Positions 1 to 11,303 of a stretch of DNA of 64,000 nt are shown here, piece after piece. The stretch's first letter is position 1, and each line of letters opens with the position of its first letter. The stretch comes from Semisulcospira habei. Taxonomy: Eukaryota > Mollusca > Gastropoda > Semisulcospiridae. The stretch covers positions 122,418,375 through 122,482,374 of the forward strand of contig BTPG01000007.1 of NCBI GenBank assembly GCA_036245525.1. Direction: 5' to 3'. The notes beneath the pieces are model-generated. The model was not told the DNA's origin and searched no databases. It worked only from the letters and a program-made list of their open reading frames with translations. The translations under genes and the position numbers were made by a program.

Positions 1-40
1 CTACAATCACGCAAATTTGAGTGAGAACTGAACTTGCGCA

Positions 41-1831
41 ATGGATGCCGCGAACACTGACTTGACCTCTGCTTCGTCAGCAACGCACGGATCTCTAAGA
101 TGTCCCTTGTGTCAGGAAGTTTTCATCAACCCCAAGATCCTGCCCTGTTTCCACACCTTTTGCCAAGCCTGTCTACAGCACCTAGTCGGTGAGAGAACGG
201 CGGACAGGTTCCCCTGCCCAACGTGTCGGCAGGAAATCGTTGTCCCCTCGGGTGGAGTGTCCGCTTTCAGAAAGAATTCTTACATTCAGGCGGACGACCT
301 GGAGAAGGCTCGGAACAACATGACCTGTGCTAATCACCCAAAAAAGCCTATCGAGGTGTATTGTGCACAGTGTTGTGCGCTTATCTGTGTGGCGTGCTGG
401 GTATCAGAGCACAAACATCACGACACGGAGGACGTTACCACAGCCAGACACAAACTTCGCACCCAGCTGGAAGAGGCCAAGCCAAGACTTAGCCACTATG
501 TGAACAGAGCAAAGTCACGTGCCGAGGAAGCAGAAAAAGAAGTATCGGCGGTGAAAGAGAAGAAAACGGCAGTGAAAGATGTCATCCACAAGAGACACGC
601 TACACTGCAGGCAGTCATCGACAGATACCGGGACGAAGCTTTGGCCTCTCTAGACACGGTCACGGAAGACATACTTACCGTTCAAGAAGTTATGATAACA
701 TCGCAGCATGGAGTCGTGGAGGAGCTGACCAAGTTACAACAGCGCGTGCAGCACGCTCTGGACAGCGACAACATTTCTGAACTGGTGACTGTGGCCAGAG
801 AGATGATATGCGGACGTGGCCGCCAGAACGCCGTGCAAAAGCTGACGACACAACAGGTCACCATCTGCCGTCCTGTCCTCCGCTTCAGCGCAACACCAGA
901 CGCCACGTTACAGCGCATGCATGACTACATGGGTAGTGCGGCCAGGATGGAGATGGCGGTGTCAGCGCCTGAAGTGACCGTGGTGGAGCAGTTCCGATGT
1001 CGGGAGGATCCGGACACTGACGTTTGTCACGTTTGTCCGATGACTGATGACAGTGTGTGGGTGTCATACGAGCCGTACATGTTGCGTAATGATGCGTCAG
1101 CAGAAAAGCATAGTGCAGACGGCAGAGTTAGTCGCTCGAAGAAATACGTCAGGTCAGTTAGACTGACGATGACACGAAGGAAGAATGGGAAGAGCATGTA
1201 TTCAAGACCCACGGAAGGATCCCACTGTATATCTAGTTACCCCAAGAAGTGCAGTGTAGATTTAAACAAGGTTTTGGTCTTAGAAAACGAGTTAACAGGC
1301 CAAGCAAACGTCCTGAGCCTAAGCATAGTGTCAGAGGACCCATTGAAAACAGAAGCAACAGCCGTCTTCACCCTGCACTGTGCCGCTCATCGTGCATTCG
1401 ACGTTGACGCCAGCGAGCAGCTGTTTGTGGTGCTGGAGGAAGGGAAGACACCAGACTGGCAGCGCAGAGTGCAGCTGTACCGACGCCCGCAGATGCACCC
1501 TATCGCCACGTACAGCCCGCCTGTAGCGCCGTTCCAGCCGTCGGACGTGTGTTTCTACACGCTGGGCGGCCATGAGGTGCTGCTGGTAGCTGATGAGCTG
1601 AACGACGCCATCCACGTGGTGAACCTGGAAAGAAAGCTTTCAAAAGTATTTTTTACAGTGAAGGAAACTTTCTATGAGTTAGTTTTCCTGCGCTACCTGT
1701 CCCCGGGCTGTCCGCTGCTGGTGCAGCCCACGGCGCTCAACACGGACATGAGAGGCCGCCTGTGGGTCGCCTGCAGGGGCGGCAGGATCCTCACTTTCAC
1801 ACCTCACAGTACTGCTCGAGAAAACTGCTGA
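41..1831 (+). CDS. TRIM-like RING/B-box/coiled-coil protein, intact, 596 aa
   Basis: The single open exon starts at the ATG of 41. Residues 21-62 form a C3HC4 RING (CPLC, CFHTFC, CPTC), residues 96-128 a B-box with C-x2-H and an H-x2-H end, and about 135-260 a charged helical coiled coil. The last ~280 residues share blocks with the paralogue at 32517 (for example QRRVQLYRRP, DVCFYTLG, RGRLWVACRGGRIL) and look like an NHL/beta-propeller region. RING-B-box-coiled-coil proteins are usually E3 ubiquitin ligases; the substrate cannot be inferred. Relative to the paralogue it has a short insertion near 1630-1690 (ERKLSKVFF region). It ends with TGA at 1829-1831. It is the only complete, unbroken member of the four TRIM-like genes here. 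I see no splice acceptor directly before the ATG. Confidence 0.85.
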   Translation: MDAANTDLTSASSATHGSLRCPLCQEVFINPKILPCFHTFCQACLQHLVGERTADRFPCPTCRQEIVVPSGGVSAFRKNSYIQADDLEKARNNMTCANHPKKPIEVYCAQCCALICVACWVSEHKHHDTEDVTTARHKLRTQLEEAKPRLSHYVNRAKSRAEEAEKEVSAVKEKKTAVKDVIHKRHATLQAVIDRYRDEALASLDTVTEDILTVQEVMITSQHGVVEELTKLQQRVQHALDSDNISELVTVAREMICGRGRQNAVQKLTTQQVTICRPVLRFSATPDATLQRMHDYMGSAARMEMAVSAPEVTVVEQFRCREDPDTDVCHVCPMTDDSVWVSYEPYMLRNDASAEKHSADGRVSRSKKYVRSVRLTMTRRKNGKSMYSRPTEGSHCISSYPKKCSVDLNKVLVLENELTGQANVLSLSIVSEDPLKTEATAVFTLHCAAHRAFDVDASEQLFVVLEEGKTPDWQRRVQLYRRPQMHPIATYSPPVAPFQPSDVCFYTLGGHEVLLVADELNDAIHVVNLERKLSKVFFTVKETFYELVFLRYLSPGCPLLVQPTALNTDMRGRLWVACRGGRILTFTPHSTARENC

Positions 1832-1965
1832 CTCGTCTGTCGGTTCAATCAATTAATTTGTTGAATTTCTTCCTCGTGCTAGGGATTGTAGGGGAAAGGC
1901 AGTATTCACGTTATTTAGAAACCAGATCAGCCGAAACATTTGCACCAAATTATTTTCCAAACCTT

Positions 1966-2177
1966 ATAACCCATTCAGCCCTGACGCACTACAGCAGGAG
2001 ATGGGTCACCCATGATTATTCAAGGGTAGTGCCAGATTAGCTTGGCGCCTGTCGGCGCCAAGATAATCTGGCACTACCCTTGAATGATCATGGTCGACCC
2101 ATCTCCTGCTGCAGGTGCATAGTCGTTAGATGACGCCTCCAAAATTAGGGAAATAGTGCATCGGGCTGAATAAGCTA
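1966..2177. repeat. Palindromic MITE, family A (TTAACCC-type)
   Basis: A long hairpin: the arm GGTAGTGCCAGATTAGCTTG is answered by its complement around a GGCGCC-rich centre near 2045-2060. The outer ends read AACCCATTCAGCC and GGGCTGAATAAGC. The same arrangement recurs about a dozen times in the window. No coding capacity, so non-autonomous. Confidence 0.85.
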
Positions 2178-2226
2178 ATCTCTTCGTTTATAATTGATGT
2201 GATGCACAGTAGGAGCACACTCTCCG

Positions 2227-2270
2227 TTAACTCATTCGAGACGTGCCGCCTCCGGATACGTGGCATAAGC
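2227..2270 (+). repeat. Half copy of palindromic family D
   Basis: It starts TTAACTCATTCGAGACGTGC and matches the left arm of the perfect hairpin at 25077-25156. The right arm is absent. Confidence 0.75.
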
Positions 2271-2646
2271 GTTGGACATTCACAATGTGGCGAACATGAT
2301 GATTTTCAGCAGACCCTTTTTGCTTTGACTAAATTTATCTATTTTGGTCTGTGATAAACTCATTCTGTGTACTTCTGCATGTACAATTTTAATCAGATAT
2401 TACAGTGATGGTGTAAGACTCGAATTTGAAGTTACGGTTCAAAATTATCGTTCTTCAGGTTTAAGAGTTTTATTTGTCTGAATCAAACTTTTGGGTTGCT
2501 ACCGATTTGGTTTGTGTTTTGAAATCCCTCAAAACACAACTATTTTATCCCATTTTGTTGCAGATTGTTAACATATGGGACAAGGGAGAGATCAGTGGTT
2601 TATCTGCATTTGAAAAATCAACAAAACTTAATGTGATATATTTTTG
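2271..2646. other. Intergenic, nothing recognised
   Basis: AT-rich non-coding sequence between the half-MITE and the target duplication of the LTR element. The short open frames show no known motif. Confidence 0.6.
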
Positions 2647-2651
2647 CAGTT

Positions 2652-3510
2652 TGTTACGTGGTGGAATTGTAGTCAAAGTATGATAAACACACCAGACACA
2701 CACGCACGTAGAGTTCTTTTAAATAGACCTCATTCAGCTGCAATCCGTCAACCGTGGCTTAAGGATGTAGACAAAACTGGAGTAACAGTTCCAACAATAT
2801 TTAATTCAGCGATGCGATATCCTCACAGTAATGCTCTTTCAAATGCACAAACTACTGAATACAAAGTCTCTTCTGCTATGTCCATACTACGACTCAAAGT
2901 TTCTCATACACAGCGTCTCTCGCAATAAACTGCGTATCTCTACAACTGACAAAGCAAGACAATGTACTAACGGGCTTTCCCAGCGCCCTCCTTATATACC
3001 CTATCAAAATCTAGAATCTTCTACGGAAATCATGAACTCAACCAATCAGAACGGAACACGCAGCCGAAACTCATTAGCACAAACTTTCCAGAAACAATAT
3101 ATCAGGCTACAAAAACACGGCTGCTCACTTCAGCTCTAAATTCTAGCATATAATAAAGACACATAAAAGTATGGTATCCCTATCTATGATAGCTCAAAAA
3201 GGTACGAGAACATTCACCAAACAAAATCAAAGCTGCTCACTACACGCGCACAGGAAAAGTAGCGAAAATGTAGCGATGTCAGATGTCAACTACACCGACG
3301 TGACACTTACGAGGCCACCAGACATTGCGACCTGTCTACAACGTCCCGGACTAAACTTAACCAAACGAAATCGACTCTACTCACGAACAAAAGAAAATCT
3401 TACTAAAAAGGCACGAAATCATAACCGTGATAGCTCAAATAAACAACATATCATTACCTACGAATAACACATGTACGCTCTCACAGGATAACACAACCAC
3501 AATCGTAACA
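2652..3510 (-). repeat. 3' LTR of the Gypsy element
   Basis: This 859-bp terminal repeat has TG...CA ends in a short inverted repeat (TGTTACG/CGTAACA). It is collinear with 7027-7884 apart from scattered substitutions and a 1-base indel. Confidence 0.95.
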
Positions 3511-3513
3511 TTA

Positions 3514-3535
3514 CCCCCCCCCCCCCCCCCCCCCC
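3514..3535 (-). promoter_or_regulatory. Polypurine tract of the Gypsy element
   Basis: A run of 22 C on the + strand (G on the element's strand) lies 3 bases from the inner edge of the 3' LTR. This is where plus-strand priming occurs in LTR elements. Confidence 0.75.
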
Positions 3536-3730
3536 TCTTAAGAATGAAATTTCACAAAAATTTCTTCTCAAATTCAAAAATACGGTTGTGGCTGTGTACA
3601 CCTACACAAAACCCTAAACAAAATAACTACACATCAAAAATCGAATTAAAATAAACGTCTCACAGTTCCTGTAAACAGTCCTGAGCATCGAAATGTTCCA
3701 TACAAAAGTTCTGGACACAGAAATGTTCAT

Positions 3731-6700
3731 TTAAACTGCTCGGCTCAGGTAATCTGCTCCAAAATTCTGCGATCCCTTGATAGACTGTAGTTTAATGTCA
3801 AAATTCTGCAAAAACATCGCCCATCTCATAATATGAGAATTTGTAAACTTTGCAGAGTTTAGATAGTTCAAGGGGCTGATGGTCTGTTTGGAGAACAAAT
3901 GGCACTCCCAGAAGGTACAGTTCGAATCGCCTTACTCCCCAAATGATGGCTAGGCACTCCTTCTCGATGGTCGAGTAGTTTCTCTCAGCTCTGGTCAACT
4001 TTCTGCTGGCGTAGCTCACTGGGTGGAGTTTTCCGTTATCTTCTTGCATCAAGACAGCACCTACTCCTTCGTTGGAGGCGTCTGTTCTCAGGAAGAACGT
4101 TTTCAACGGGTCAGGAAGGTGTAGAATAGGTTTCTCGGTTAGGATGTCTCGAACCGCCTGGAATGCTCGCTCTTGGGCATCTTCCCACTTCACTATGTTA
4201 GGTTGTCCTTTCCTCAGCAAATCAGTCAGGGGTGCTGTAACTGCCGCAAAGTTTGGTATGAACTCCCGGTAGTAGTTCGCCAAGCCCATAAATGAGCGGA
4301 CTTGCGTCTTGGTCGTAGGTCGCGGGGCATCCCTGATCTTCTGCACGTTGGCGTCGTGTAGCCCCTTTAAACCTTCGCTCAATTTATGTCCAATGAAGTC
4401 TATGTTGTCAGCCCCAAGAATACACTTGCTTGGACGGATGGTGAAATTCGCATCTGACAGTCTTTGGAACAGTTCTCGGAGGGCTTTGAGGTGGTCCTCC
4501 CAAGTTTTGGTATGGATCAAAATGTCGTCCCAGTAAAAGACCACATTTTGCACATCTTCTAGGATCTTTTTCAGTCCTCTCTTCAATGTGGCACCACTGT
4601 TCACCATACCAAAAGGCATCTTCAGGAACTCCCAATGACCGTCGGGTGTGACAAACGCTGTCTTGGGGATATCTTTTTCTGCAACCTTGATTTGCCAATA
4701 CCCTTTGCTTAGGTCAATTTTGGAGAAAAATCGGTCTCCACTGACCTTCTGGAACAGTTCTTCTGCTTCTGCTGTGGGCATAGGCTCTGGATCAAAGATT
4801 GTTAGTTTATTGAGTCTGCGATAGTCCACACACACTCGATTGGATCCATCTGGTTTCTTCACGATGACAACTGGGGACGCATAGGGTGACTTGGACTCTC
4901 TGATGACATTCAGACTCAGCATTTCCTTGATATCCTTTTTCAATTCTTCCCTCGTGTTATAAGGAAGACGATAAGGTTTGCTGCGAACTGGCTCGTTTGA
5001 CGTCAGGTTTACCTCGTGCTGGATGGTGTCTGTTGTCCCTGGGTCAGGTGTAAACCGATGCTCGAACTCTTTAGTCAGGACGCGCAGTTCTTCACGTTGA
5101 GTCTGGGTCAGATTCTGACCGAACTGGACATCTTCTACATCCTCTTTGTGTCGGAGTTCATTAAGGTCAAACAGGTTCTCGTCATCTAGTCTTTCGTCAT
5201 CAGCAAGACGCACCGATTCCGCCAATTTTGGTTTGTCTTGACCTCTCTGTAGCTCCACCAGCCTTTCTTTATTCACCACTGTTGCTTCCGTGTTGTCCGC
5301 CACTTTTAGAGGGATAGTCTGGTGACTCTTCTTTGCTTGACTTCTCGTGGTAACAGAACATATTTCAGGTCTCCACTCTGGATCTGGATCGTCTGCGTTT
5401 CTGGCACCATCAATGTTTCCGATGATGAGGTCGTAGACTGGTGTCTTCACGCACAACGCCTTCACCTCTCCTATCAAGTATGGGGTGTCGACACTGACTT
5501 TGGCAAGGGGGATAATTCTTACAGTCCCGTCAGCCAAAATGAGGGTGGTCCACTCCTGTAGCTTCTGGTCTTCAGCTACTAGGTCCTCTCTCACGATGAT
5601 GCAACTGCAACCAGTGTCTCTCAACACTCTCACTGGTGTGTCGCCGACGAATCCTGACACCACCGGCATGTTCGGCACTTCATTCTCAGGCAGCGCGATG
5701 TTTGAGACTGGTAAAAATGTAGTCCCATCTCCTACTGGGATGCGTCCATTCTTTCTGAAAGATTCGATCAGTTCTGGTGTCGCTCGCTTTTCTCTGGATT
5801 CAAAGTCAATGGATGATGTCATATCATTGGCTAATACAGCGGCAGCTCTGTTTTGAGACGTGGTATTACTTCTGCCTGCTATCCCACGATCTTGGTTGGA
5901 TCTTCTGATGTTGTCGCCTCGGGGAACATCTTTAGAAGGACACCGTATCGCTTTGTGACCTTTCTTTCCACAGAGAAAACATGTCAGGTTCTCCACCGGC
6001 TTGTATCTCGGGATGTCTCTGACATTGTGGATTTCCTCTGCTGGTGTAGACACACGCTGTGGCTTACTGGACCCGAACTTCATGTTGTGAGCGTCAAGGT
6101 ATCTTTGAGCGAAGTCGGCCAGGGCCTTTAGTGACTGGTCTTTTTGCTCTCTAAGGTGGGCGGCCAGGTCCTTAGAACATGCACTGAAAACTTGTTCTTT
6201 GATGATGAGGTCGCACAGGTCTTGGTACTCTCTGTTTAGGTCAGCCAGCTCTATCCATTTCTCCAGGTAGCTTCTGATTCTCTCAATGAATAGGCCGGGT
6301 GTTTCTCCTTCTTCAGGCTTGCAGTTCCGAAATCGTCGCCTGTAACCTTCTTCAGTGAAGTCGTACTGTTTCAACAGGGCGGCTTTCAACTGTGTATAAT
6401 CTTCGGCTTCTTCTCTTGGTAAGCGGGTATAAAATTCAAGCGCTTTGCCAGTTAGAAGTGCGCTCAGTTTAATAGGCCAAGTCTCTTGTTTCCAATGGTT
6501 GCTATTTGCGAAGCGCTCAAATCGCTCCAGATAAGCGTCCATCTTATCTGAATTTTCAATGAAAGGTGGAAGTTTTGGCGCACGGGCTGTTTGTTCTCTG
6601 CTCGCTAATGCTGTTGCTTCATTAGTTCTCTGGCTCTGTGCCTCTATCTCCATCTGCTTTAGATGAATTTCGTGTTGACGTTGCCTCTCCGCCTCTTCTC

Positions 6701-6944
6701 TCTCCTCTTCTCGTTGTTTCTCTGCCTCTCTTCGCTGTTTCTCTGCTTCTTCTGCTTGGATTTCGAGTCTCCTGATTTCACGTTCTTTGGCTCTTTCTTC
6801 TCTTTTCAGTCTCTCCTTTTATTCTTTCTCTCGTTTCTTTTCTTCTTTCTCTTCTCTCTCCTTTACAAACTCGAGGAGTTGAGCTCCTTCGAGTCCACAT
6901 TCCTTTCCAATTTTCAGGAATGTCTCCAATTCCGATGTCGCCAT
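3731..6944 (-). pseudogene. Gypsy gag-pol (SCAN-like gag, CCHC, protease, RT, RNase H), broken
   Basis: The longest open part (3798-6653, 951 codons) contains a SCAN-like gag region (~residues 40-140), a CCHC knuckle C-x2-C-x4-H-x4-C (225-238), a protease motif DTGCS (346-350), RT (~560-770) with a YWDD box at 707-710, and RNase H starting at TDAS (857). Three lesions are visible. The likely gag start at 6944 is separated from this frame by an in-frame TAA at 6819-6821. Near 3860-3875 the RNase H homology moves to another frame, where it runs on to a stop at about 3731. No integrase is seen. The SCAN domain is known to derive from Gmr1-like Gypsy gag, and Gmr1 elements carry integrase between protease and RT. 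Here that interval (~440-520) is only a short linker, so integrase appears to be deleted in frame. Confidence 0.9.
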
Positions 6945-7005
6945 CTCTGCTTTTCACTGCTGGCTGTTTTCTCCTGCTACCCTTTCCACTGAACCAACTG
7001 AAGAG

Positions 7006-7023
7006 GTCTCGTCGGGGTCGCCA
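7006..7023 (-). promoter_or_regulatory. Candidate primer-binding site
   Basis: On the element's strand the sequence TGGCGACCCCGACGAGAC starts 3 bases after the 5' LTR. It begins with the TGG expected opposite a tRNA CCA end. I could not assign the tRNA. Confidence 0.6.
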
Positions 7024-7026
7024 AAA

Positions 7027-7884
7027 TGTTACGTGGTGGAGTTGTAGTCGAAGTATGATAAACACACTAGACACACACGTACGTAGAGTTCTTTTAAATA
7101 GACCTCATTCAGCTGCAATCCGTCAACCGTGGCTTAAGGATGTAGACAAAACTGGAGTAACAGTTCCAACAATATTTAATTCAGCGATGCGATATCCTCA
7201 CAGTAATGCTCTTTCAAATGCACAAACTACTGAATACAAAGTCTCTTCTGCTATGTCCATACTACGACTCAAAGTTTCTCATACACAGCGTCTCTCGCAA
7301 TAAACTGCGTATCTCTACAACTGACAAAGCAAGACAATGTACTAAAAGGCTTTCCCAGCGCCCTCCTTATATACCCTATCAAAATCTAGAATCTTCTACG
7401 GAAATCATGAACTCAACCAATCAGAACGGAACACGCAGCCGAAACTCATTAACATAAACTTTCCAGAAACAATATATCAGGCTACAAAAACACGGCTGCT
7501 CACTTCAGCTCTAAATTCTAGCATATAATAAAGACACATAAAAGTATGGTATCCCTATCTATGATAGCTCAAAAAGGTACGAGAACATTCACCAAACAAA
7601 ATCAAAGCTGCTCACTACACGCGCACAGGAAAAGTAGCGAAAATGTAGCGATGTCAGATGTCAACTAACCGACGTGACACTTACGAGGCCACCAGACATT
7701 GCGACCTGTCTACAACGTCCCGGACTAAACTTAACAAAACGAAATCGACTCTATTCACGAACAAAAGAAAATCTTACTAAAAAGGCACGAAATCATAACC
7801 GTGATAGCTCAAATAAACAACATATCATTACCTACGAATAACACATGTACGCTCTCACAGGATAACACAACCACAATCGTAACA
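7027..7884 (-). repeat. 5' LTR of the Gypsy element
   Basis: This 858-bp partner of 2652-3510 has the same TG...CA termini. It should hold the promoter and polyadenylation signals, but I could not fix a TATA box. Confidence 0.95.
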
Positions 7885-7889
7885 CAGTT

Positions 7890-8271
7890 ATTATGAGTAT
7901 TTTCAAAATACCGAAATAAATGCTTCATAAATGCATAAAAAGAGTACAAATAAGTGCAGGAATACGCGCAAAAAAAATATGAAGAAATGAATAATTTTAC
8001 GCTTTAGTCTTCAAGGAAATTTGCAATGAAAGCCGGCTACATCTATTCTGTCGTCTTCGTCCTTGATGACATGCTGTGCCATAGGACGTTAACATTAACA
8101 GTACGTACGTCTGTTGTCTATCTTCACTGTGTATTGCCAATAATTATGTAGTGTCTGTATTTATTGTTATATTTTACCTTTGTGTGACATACTGCCTGGC
8201 GATGGTTTGTTTCCTATTTACCGTGATTTCATTCTACTCATTCAGAATCAGACCCAAACAATTACTTTTGT
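7890..8271. other. Intergenic, nothing recognised
   Basis: AT-rich sequence without a recognisable gene. The frame opening at 8151 is short, hydrophobic and runs into MITE sequence. Confidence 0.5.
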
Positions 8272-8338
8272 CTGTCGGTAGCGGTATTTGTCACGATCGT
8301 TCCTGCAGGAATCATCGTGACAAGTACCGCCCCGACAG
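8272..8338. repeat. Hairpin repeat (family E)
   Basis: A 67-bp imperfect palindrome. CTGTCGGTAGCGGTATTTGT is answered by ACAAGTACCGCCCCGACAG around a CCTGCAGG centre. It abuts a family A MITE directly. Confidence 0.75.
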
Positions 8339-8490
8339 CCATTCAGCCCTGACGCACAACAGCAGGAGATGGGTCGATGGGTCGATCATGATAATTCAAG
8401 GGTAGTGCCAGATTAGTTTGGCGCCTGTCGGCGCCAAGCTAATCTGGCACTACCCTTGAATTATCATGGTCCATCTATCTCCTGAGTTAA
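8339..8490. repeat. Palindromic MITE, family A
   Basis: It shares the CCATTCAGCCCTGACGCA outer end and the GCCAGATTAG / CTAATCTGGC arms around GGCGCC with the other copies. The right outer end is short. Confidence 0.85.
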
Positions 8491-8998
8491 TCGTGTAAAA
8501 CGCAAAGCAATAAGCAGCAAAAAAAGAAACACGCTTCGGAATAACAACCATGTACAAAACCCATATTCTAAACTGTTTTGTACTTGCCCTTCTAAAGCAC
8601 GTTTCTTTGTTTGTCAGTTATTTCTTTGTATTTTGCTTATTACTTGTTTACTTATTAATCCAGCCAAAATATGACTGACAAGCGTGTAAAATGCAGAGAA
8701 CACTCGAAAGAAGAAAGACAAATGCATAGCAATATAAACAAAATGACATTGTGTGGTAATTGCATTTTCTTAGCGTGTTTCTTTCTTCGTTAGGATGTTC
8801 TGTACTTACTGACACGCACGAATTTGTATTTTATGTCGCTTGGAGTCAGCGTATAGGCCCACATACCAAAGGCCTGATGTGGAAGCCCTGCTGATAATAG
8901 TGGCAATTAAATATATAGCTCATTGTAAAGAAATGTTTGCGCAGTTGACTAACAGCAGTATATACCTCCTCTTGTCTTTGGTCAGGTCATCTCGACAT
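8491..8998. other. Intergenic, nothing recognised
   Basis: AT-rich, no convincing coding frame or repeat. The 67-codon frame at 8840 has no supporting motif. Confidence 0.5.
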
Positions 8999-9289
8999 TT
9001 AACCCATTACATCCGAAGGCTGATGTTTTGTAAAAAAAAATAATAATTAAAAAAATGTTAAAAATATAATAATTAAAATATACAAATAAAAATAAATAAA
9101 AATTAAAAAAACTTATTGTCCTATTACGGCTACATTACACATTAGGCGATAAATCAACCGTTTTAGTTCAAGGGTGGTGCCAGAATAGCTTGGCGCCTCA
9201 GGCGCCAAGCTATTCTTACACCACCCTTGAACTATTATAATCAAATTATAATAGTCCATCAATGGGTGTATCAGAGGGAAAAGGGTTAA
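8999..9289. repeat. Palindromic MITE, family A, variant with AT-rich insert
   Basis: It starts TTAACCCATTACATCC and ends AAAAGGGTTAA. The hairpin core TTCAAGGGTGGTGCCAGAAT with its complement lies at 9165-9233. An A/T-rich stretch (9030-9115) separates the left end from the core. The copy at 39398-39596 is the same variant. Confidence 0.8.
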
Positions 9290-9630
9290 TTATCGTGATA
9301 TCAGATGCACACTTCTCGTGTGCTGCTCTATGATTTTGCATATGAAGGCTCAGCCTTTAAGGTTAGAAATTACAGACCTGCGCTCACATTGTTTTGCGCC
9401 GAACGCATGTTACGTACCATGGCTGTATTTGTGCGTGGGAATGCTTTTTACTTTACAAGGGACTTAAACCCTTGTCAGCCGATAAGAAAATGAACGCAGT
9501 CCAACTGAAAGAGATGTCAATAATAGGTTTGATGCGCAGTCGCTGATATATAGTGACCCAAACATTCTTTGTCAAATGGTGGTTACTGATCAGTTTACAG
9601 ATAACAATGAACATGCGAAGACCACTTGAC
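9290..9630. other. Intergenic, nothing recognised
   Basis: Non-coding sequence between two MITE copies. A 62-codon frame at 9305 has no recognisable feature. Confidence 0.5.
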
Positions 9631-9844
9631 TTAACTCATTCTACCCCAGACACACCACAGCAAGATAAGGATCGACCATGATAGTTCAAGGGTGATGCCA
9701 GAATAGCTTGGCGCCTATGGGCGCCAAGCTATTCTGGCATCACCCTTGAACTATCATGGTCGATCTGTGTCCTGCACTAGAGTGCAGTCTTCCGAGGACA
9801 ACGGCAAAATTTGGGGATTTCGGTGATGGGGTAGAATGAGTTAA
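9631..9844. repeat. Palindromic MITE, family A, TTAACTCATTC variant
   Basis: Ends are TTAACTCATTCTACCCC and GGGGTAGAATGAGTTAA. The core arms TGATGCCAGAATAGCTTGGC and complement are nearly perfect around 9720. It pairs closely with the copy at 61979-62192. Confidence 0.88.
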
Positions 9845-9860
9845 ACGCAGTGTACACCGT

Positions 9861-9927
9861 TAAGTTCAAGGGTGGTGCCTGAGGCGCCAAGCTATTCTGG
9901 CACACCCTTGAACTAGCATAGTAAAGT
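9861..9927. repeat. Truncated family A hairpin
   Basis: Only the core remains: GTTCAAGGGTGGTGCC joined to the opposite arm. Part of the left arm is deleted. Confidence 0.7.
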
Positions 9928-9932
9928 TAATG

Positions 9933-9998
9933 TCACACACACATGCACACACGCACGCACACATGCAAGCACGCACACACACACACATACATACACAC

Positions 9999-10035
<37 letters not shown>

Positions 10036-10036
10036 G

Positions 10037-10101
<65 letters not shown>

Positions 10102-10107
10102 TCACCA
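9933..10107. repeat. (CA)n microsatellite
   Basis: About 170 bp of CA with CG/CATG interruptions. Apparent Thr-His and Val-Cys frames are artefacts. Confidence 0.97.
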
Positions 10108-10646
10108 CCTATTGTTTCAAACTTTCTTTTTTTTTTAAATTGGTTTCTTATAACTTTATTTTAAATCCGCGTTTTCTTGCGTGTATACAAAGATCTATTG
10201 TTATTGTGTGTGCATGTTGCCTTCCTAGTCCGTCGCTGAACGATATTTATGACTTTAACTGTGACACAGGGCTAGGAAACGTGCACAAGTTGCGTCCCCT
10301 GACCGTGGCTTCTAGCCTTTTAATAAGCATCACAATAAGTGATGCATTTGTCTTCTTATTATTATTATCGTTAGCTGGCTACACGACGCGTCTGCGTTAC
10401 AATGGTGGCAATATACAGAAGCCAAAATCATGTGCATGACACCGCACGCAATCCATAGGCGTATAATATACTATATTATATATATAACATATTATGTTAT
10501 TTTTTATATACTTATTGGTACGCACGAATTTCAGTGTCACGGCGCATGCTGTCAGTATCAACCCAAGGAACGTCTGTCGGCGTAAAATACTGGTCGGAAC
10601 TGTGCATTTCGTCCAGTGCCGAGAAAATCTTTAACGCCACCAAACT
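10108..10646. other. Intergenic, nothing recognised
   Basis: Non-coding; includes an AT-rich patch near 10470-10510. No gene or repeat identified. Confidence 0.5.
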
Positions 10647-10712
10647 GCAAGAGGTCTAAATCCTCATGAGCCCCCGCATTTGCGGGGACTCATGAGGATT
10701 TATGCCTCTTGC
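10647..10712. repeat. CTCATGAG hairpin MITE core (family B)
   Basis: GCAAGAGGTCTAAATCCTCA and its near complement flank CCCCGCATTTGCGGGG. This is one of about ten family B hairpins in the window. Confidence 0.85.
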
Positions 10713-11227
10713 TGACACCACTTTGAATCCAAGTTTTTGAGTTAACAAAGAATACTGAAACAATACCTGCTTCAAGTGGCACTCAACGGGTTAGACATAT
10801 TTCAAATCCGGATTATAAATTCAAAACGAACATAAGCACGACAAGAATCATCTTTTCCGATCAATTTCTGTCACTGACTCTGTAGTGTGACGTGTGAACA
10901 TGAGTACGGAGGCTGCATATACAAGGGGTTAAAACTTCCAGCGCTGGAGGTGTATCGAAGGTGACATCTCAAATGCAGTGCCTTTTAAGCACTACCCTTA
11001 TACTACCAATGTCCGTTATTTTCGGGTGTCTTACTAGTATCGCTTAGCAGAGAATCTACAATTGTGAGCCTTCTACACGCTCTGATATTTAAATGAATCA
11101 ATCAGACGGCAGCGAGTAAGGGGAGAGGGGTGGGGGTGGCGGGGGGGGGGGGGAGGTTTGAAAATGAGAACGGATGTGAATTAAAGTGAAACGGAACCGA
11201 AAATGCTTTTATTCAGATTGACACATT
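10713..11227. other. Intergenic with a G-rich tract
   Basis: No gene seen. A G-rich stretch lies at 11118-11155. Confidence 0.5.
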
Positions 11228-11231
11228 GTGG

Positions 11232-11303
<72 letters not shown>

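Larger units (their letters stand above)
2652..7884 (-). mobile_element. Full-length Ty3/Gypsy LTR retrotransposon (Gmr1-like candidate), lacking integrase
   Basis: Two near-identical LTRs (2652-3510 and 7027-7884) begin TGTTACG and end CGTAACA. The 5-bp target duplication CAGTT is at 2647-2651 and 7885-7889. The element reads on the minus strand: 5' LTR at the right, a primer-binding-site candidate at 7006-7023, gag-protease-RT-RNase H, a G-run polypurine tract (C-run on + at 3514-3535), and the 3' LTR at the left. The LTRs differ at roughly a dozen positions, so insertion was fairly recent. No integrase domain is present in either the usual or the Gmr1-type position. With its other lesions the copy is presumably dead or dependent on related elements. 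Confidence 0.93.

Noticed and set aside
3731..3880. Programmed frameshift in the Gypsy pol
   Set aside because: It falls inside RNase H, not at a gag-pol border, and no slippery site with a following structure is apparent.
4072..6131. Plus-strand frames inside the Gypsy element
   Set aside because: Shadows of the minus-strand pol frame without motifs.
9866..10164. Long Val-Cys and Thr-His open frames on both strands
   Set aside because: They are translations of (CA)n; likewise for all CT, GT and AT repeats in the window.
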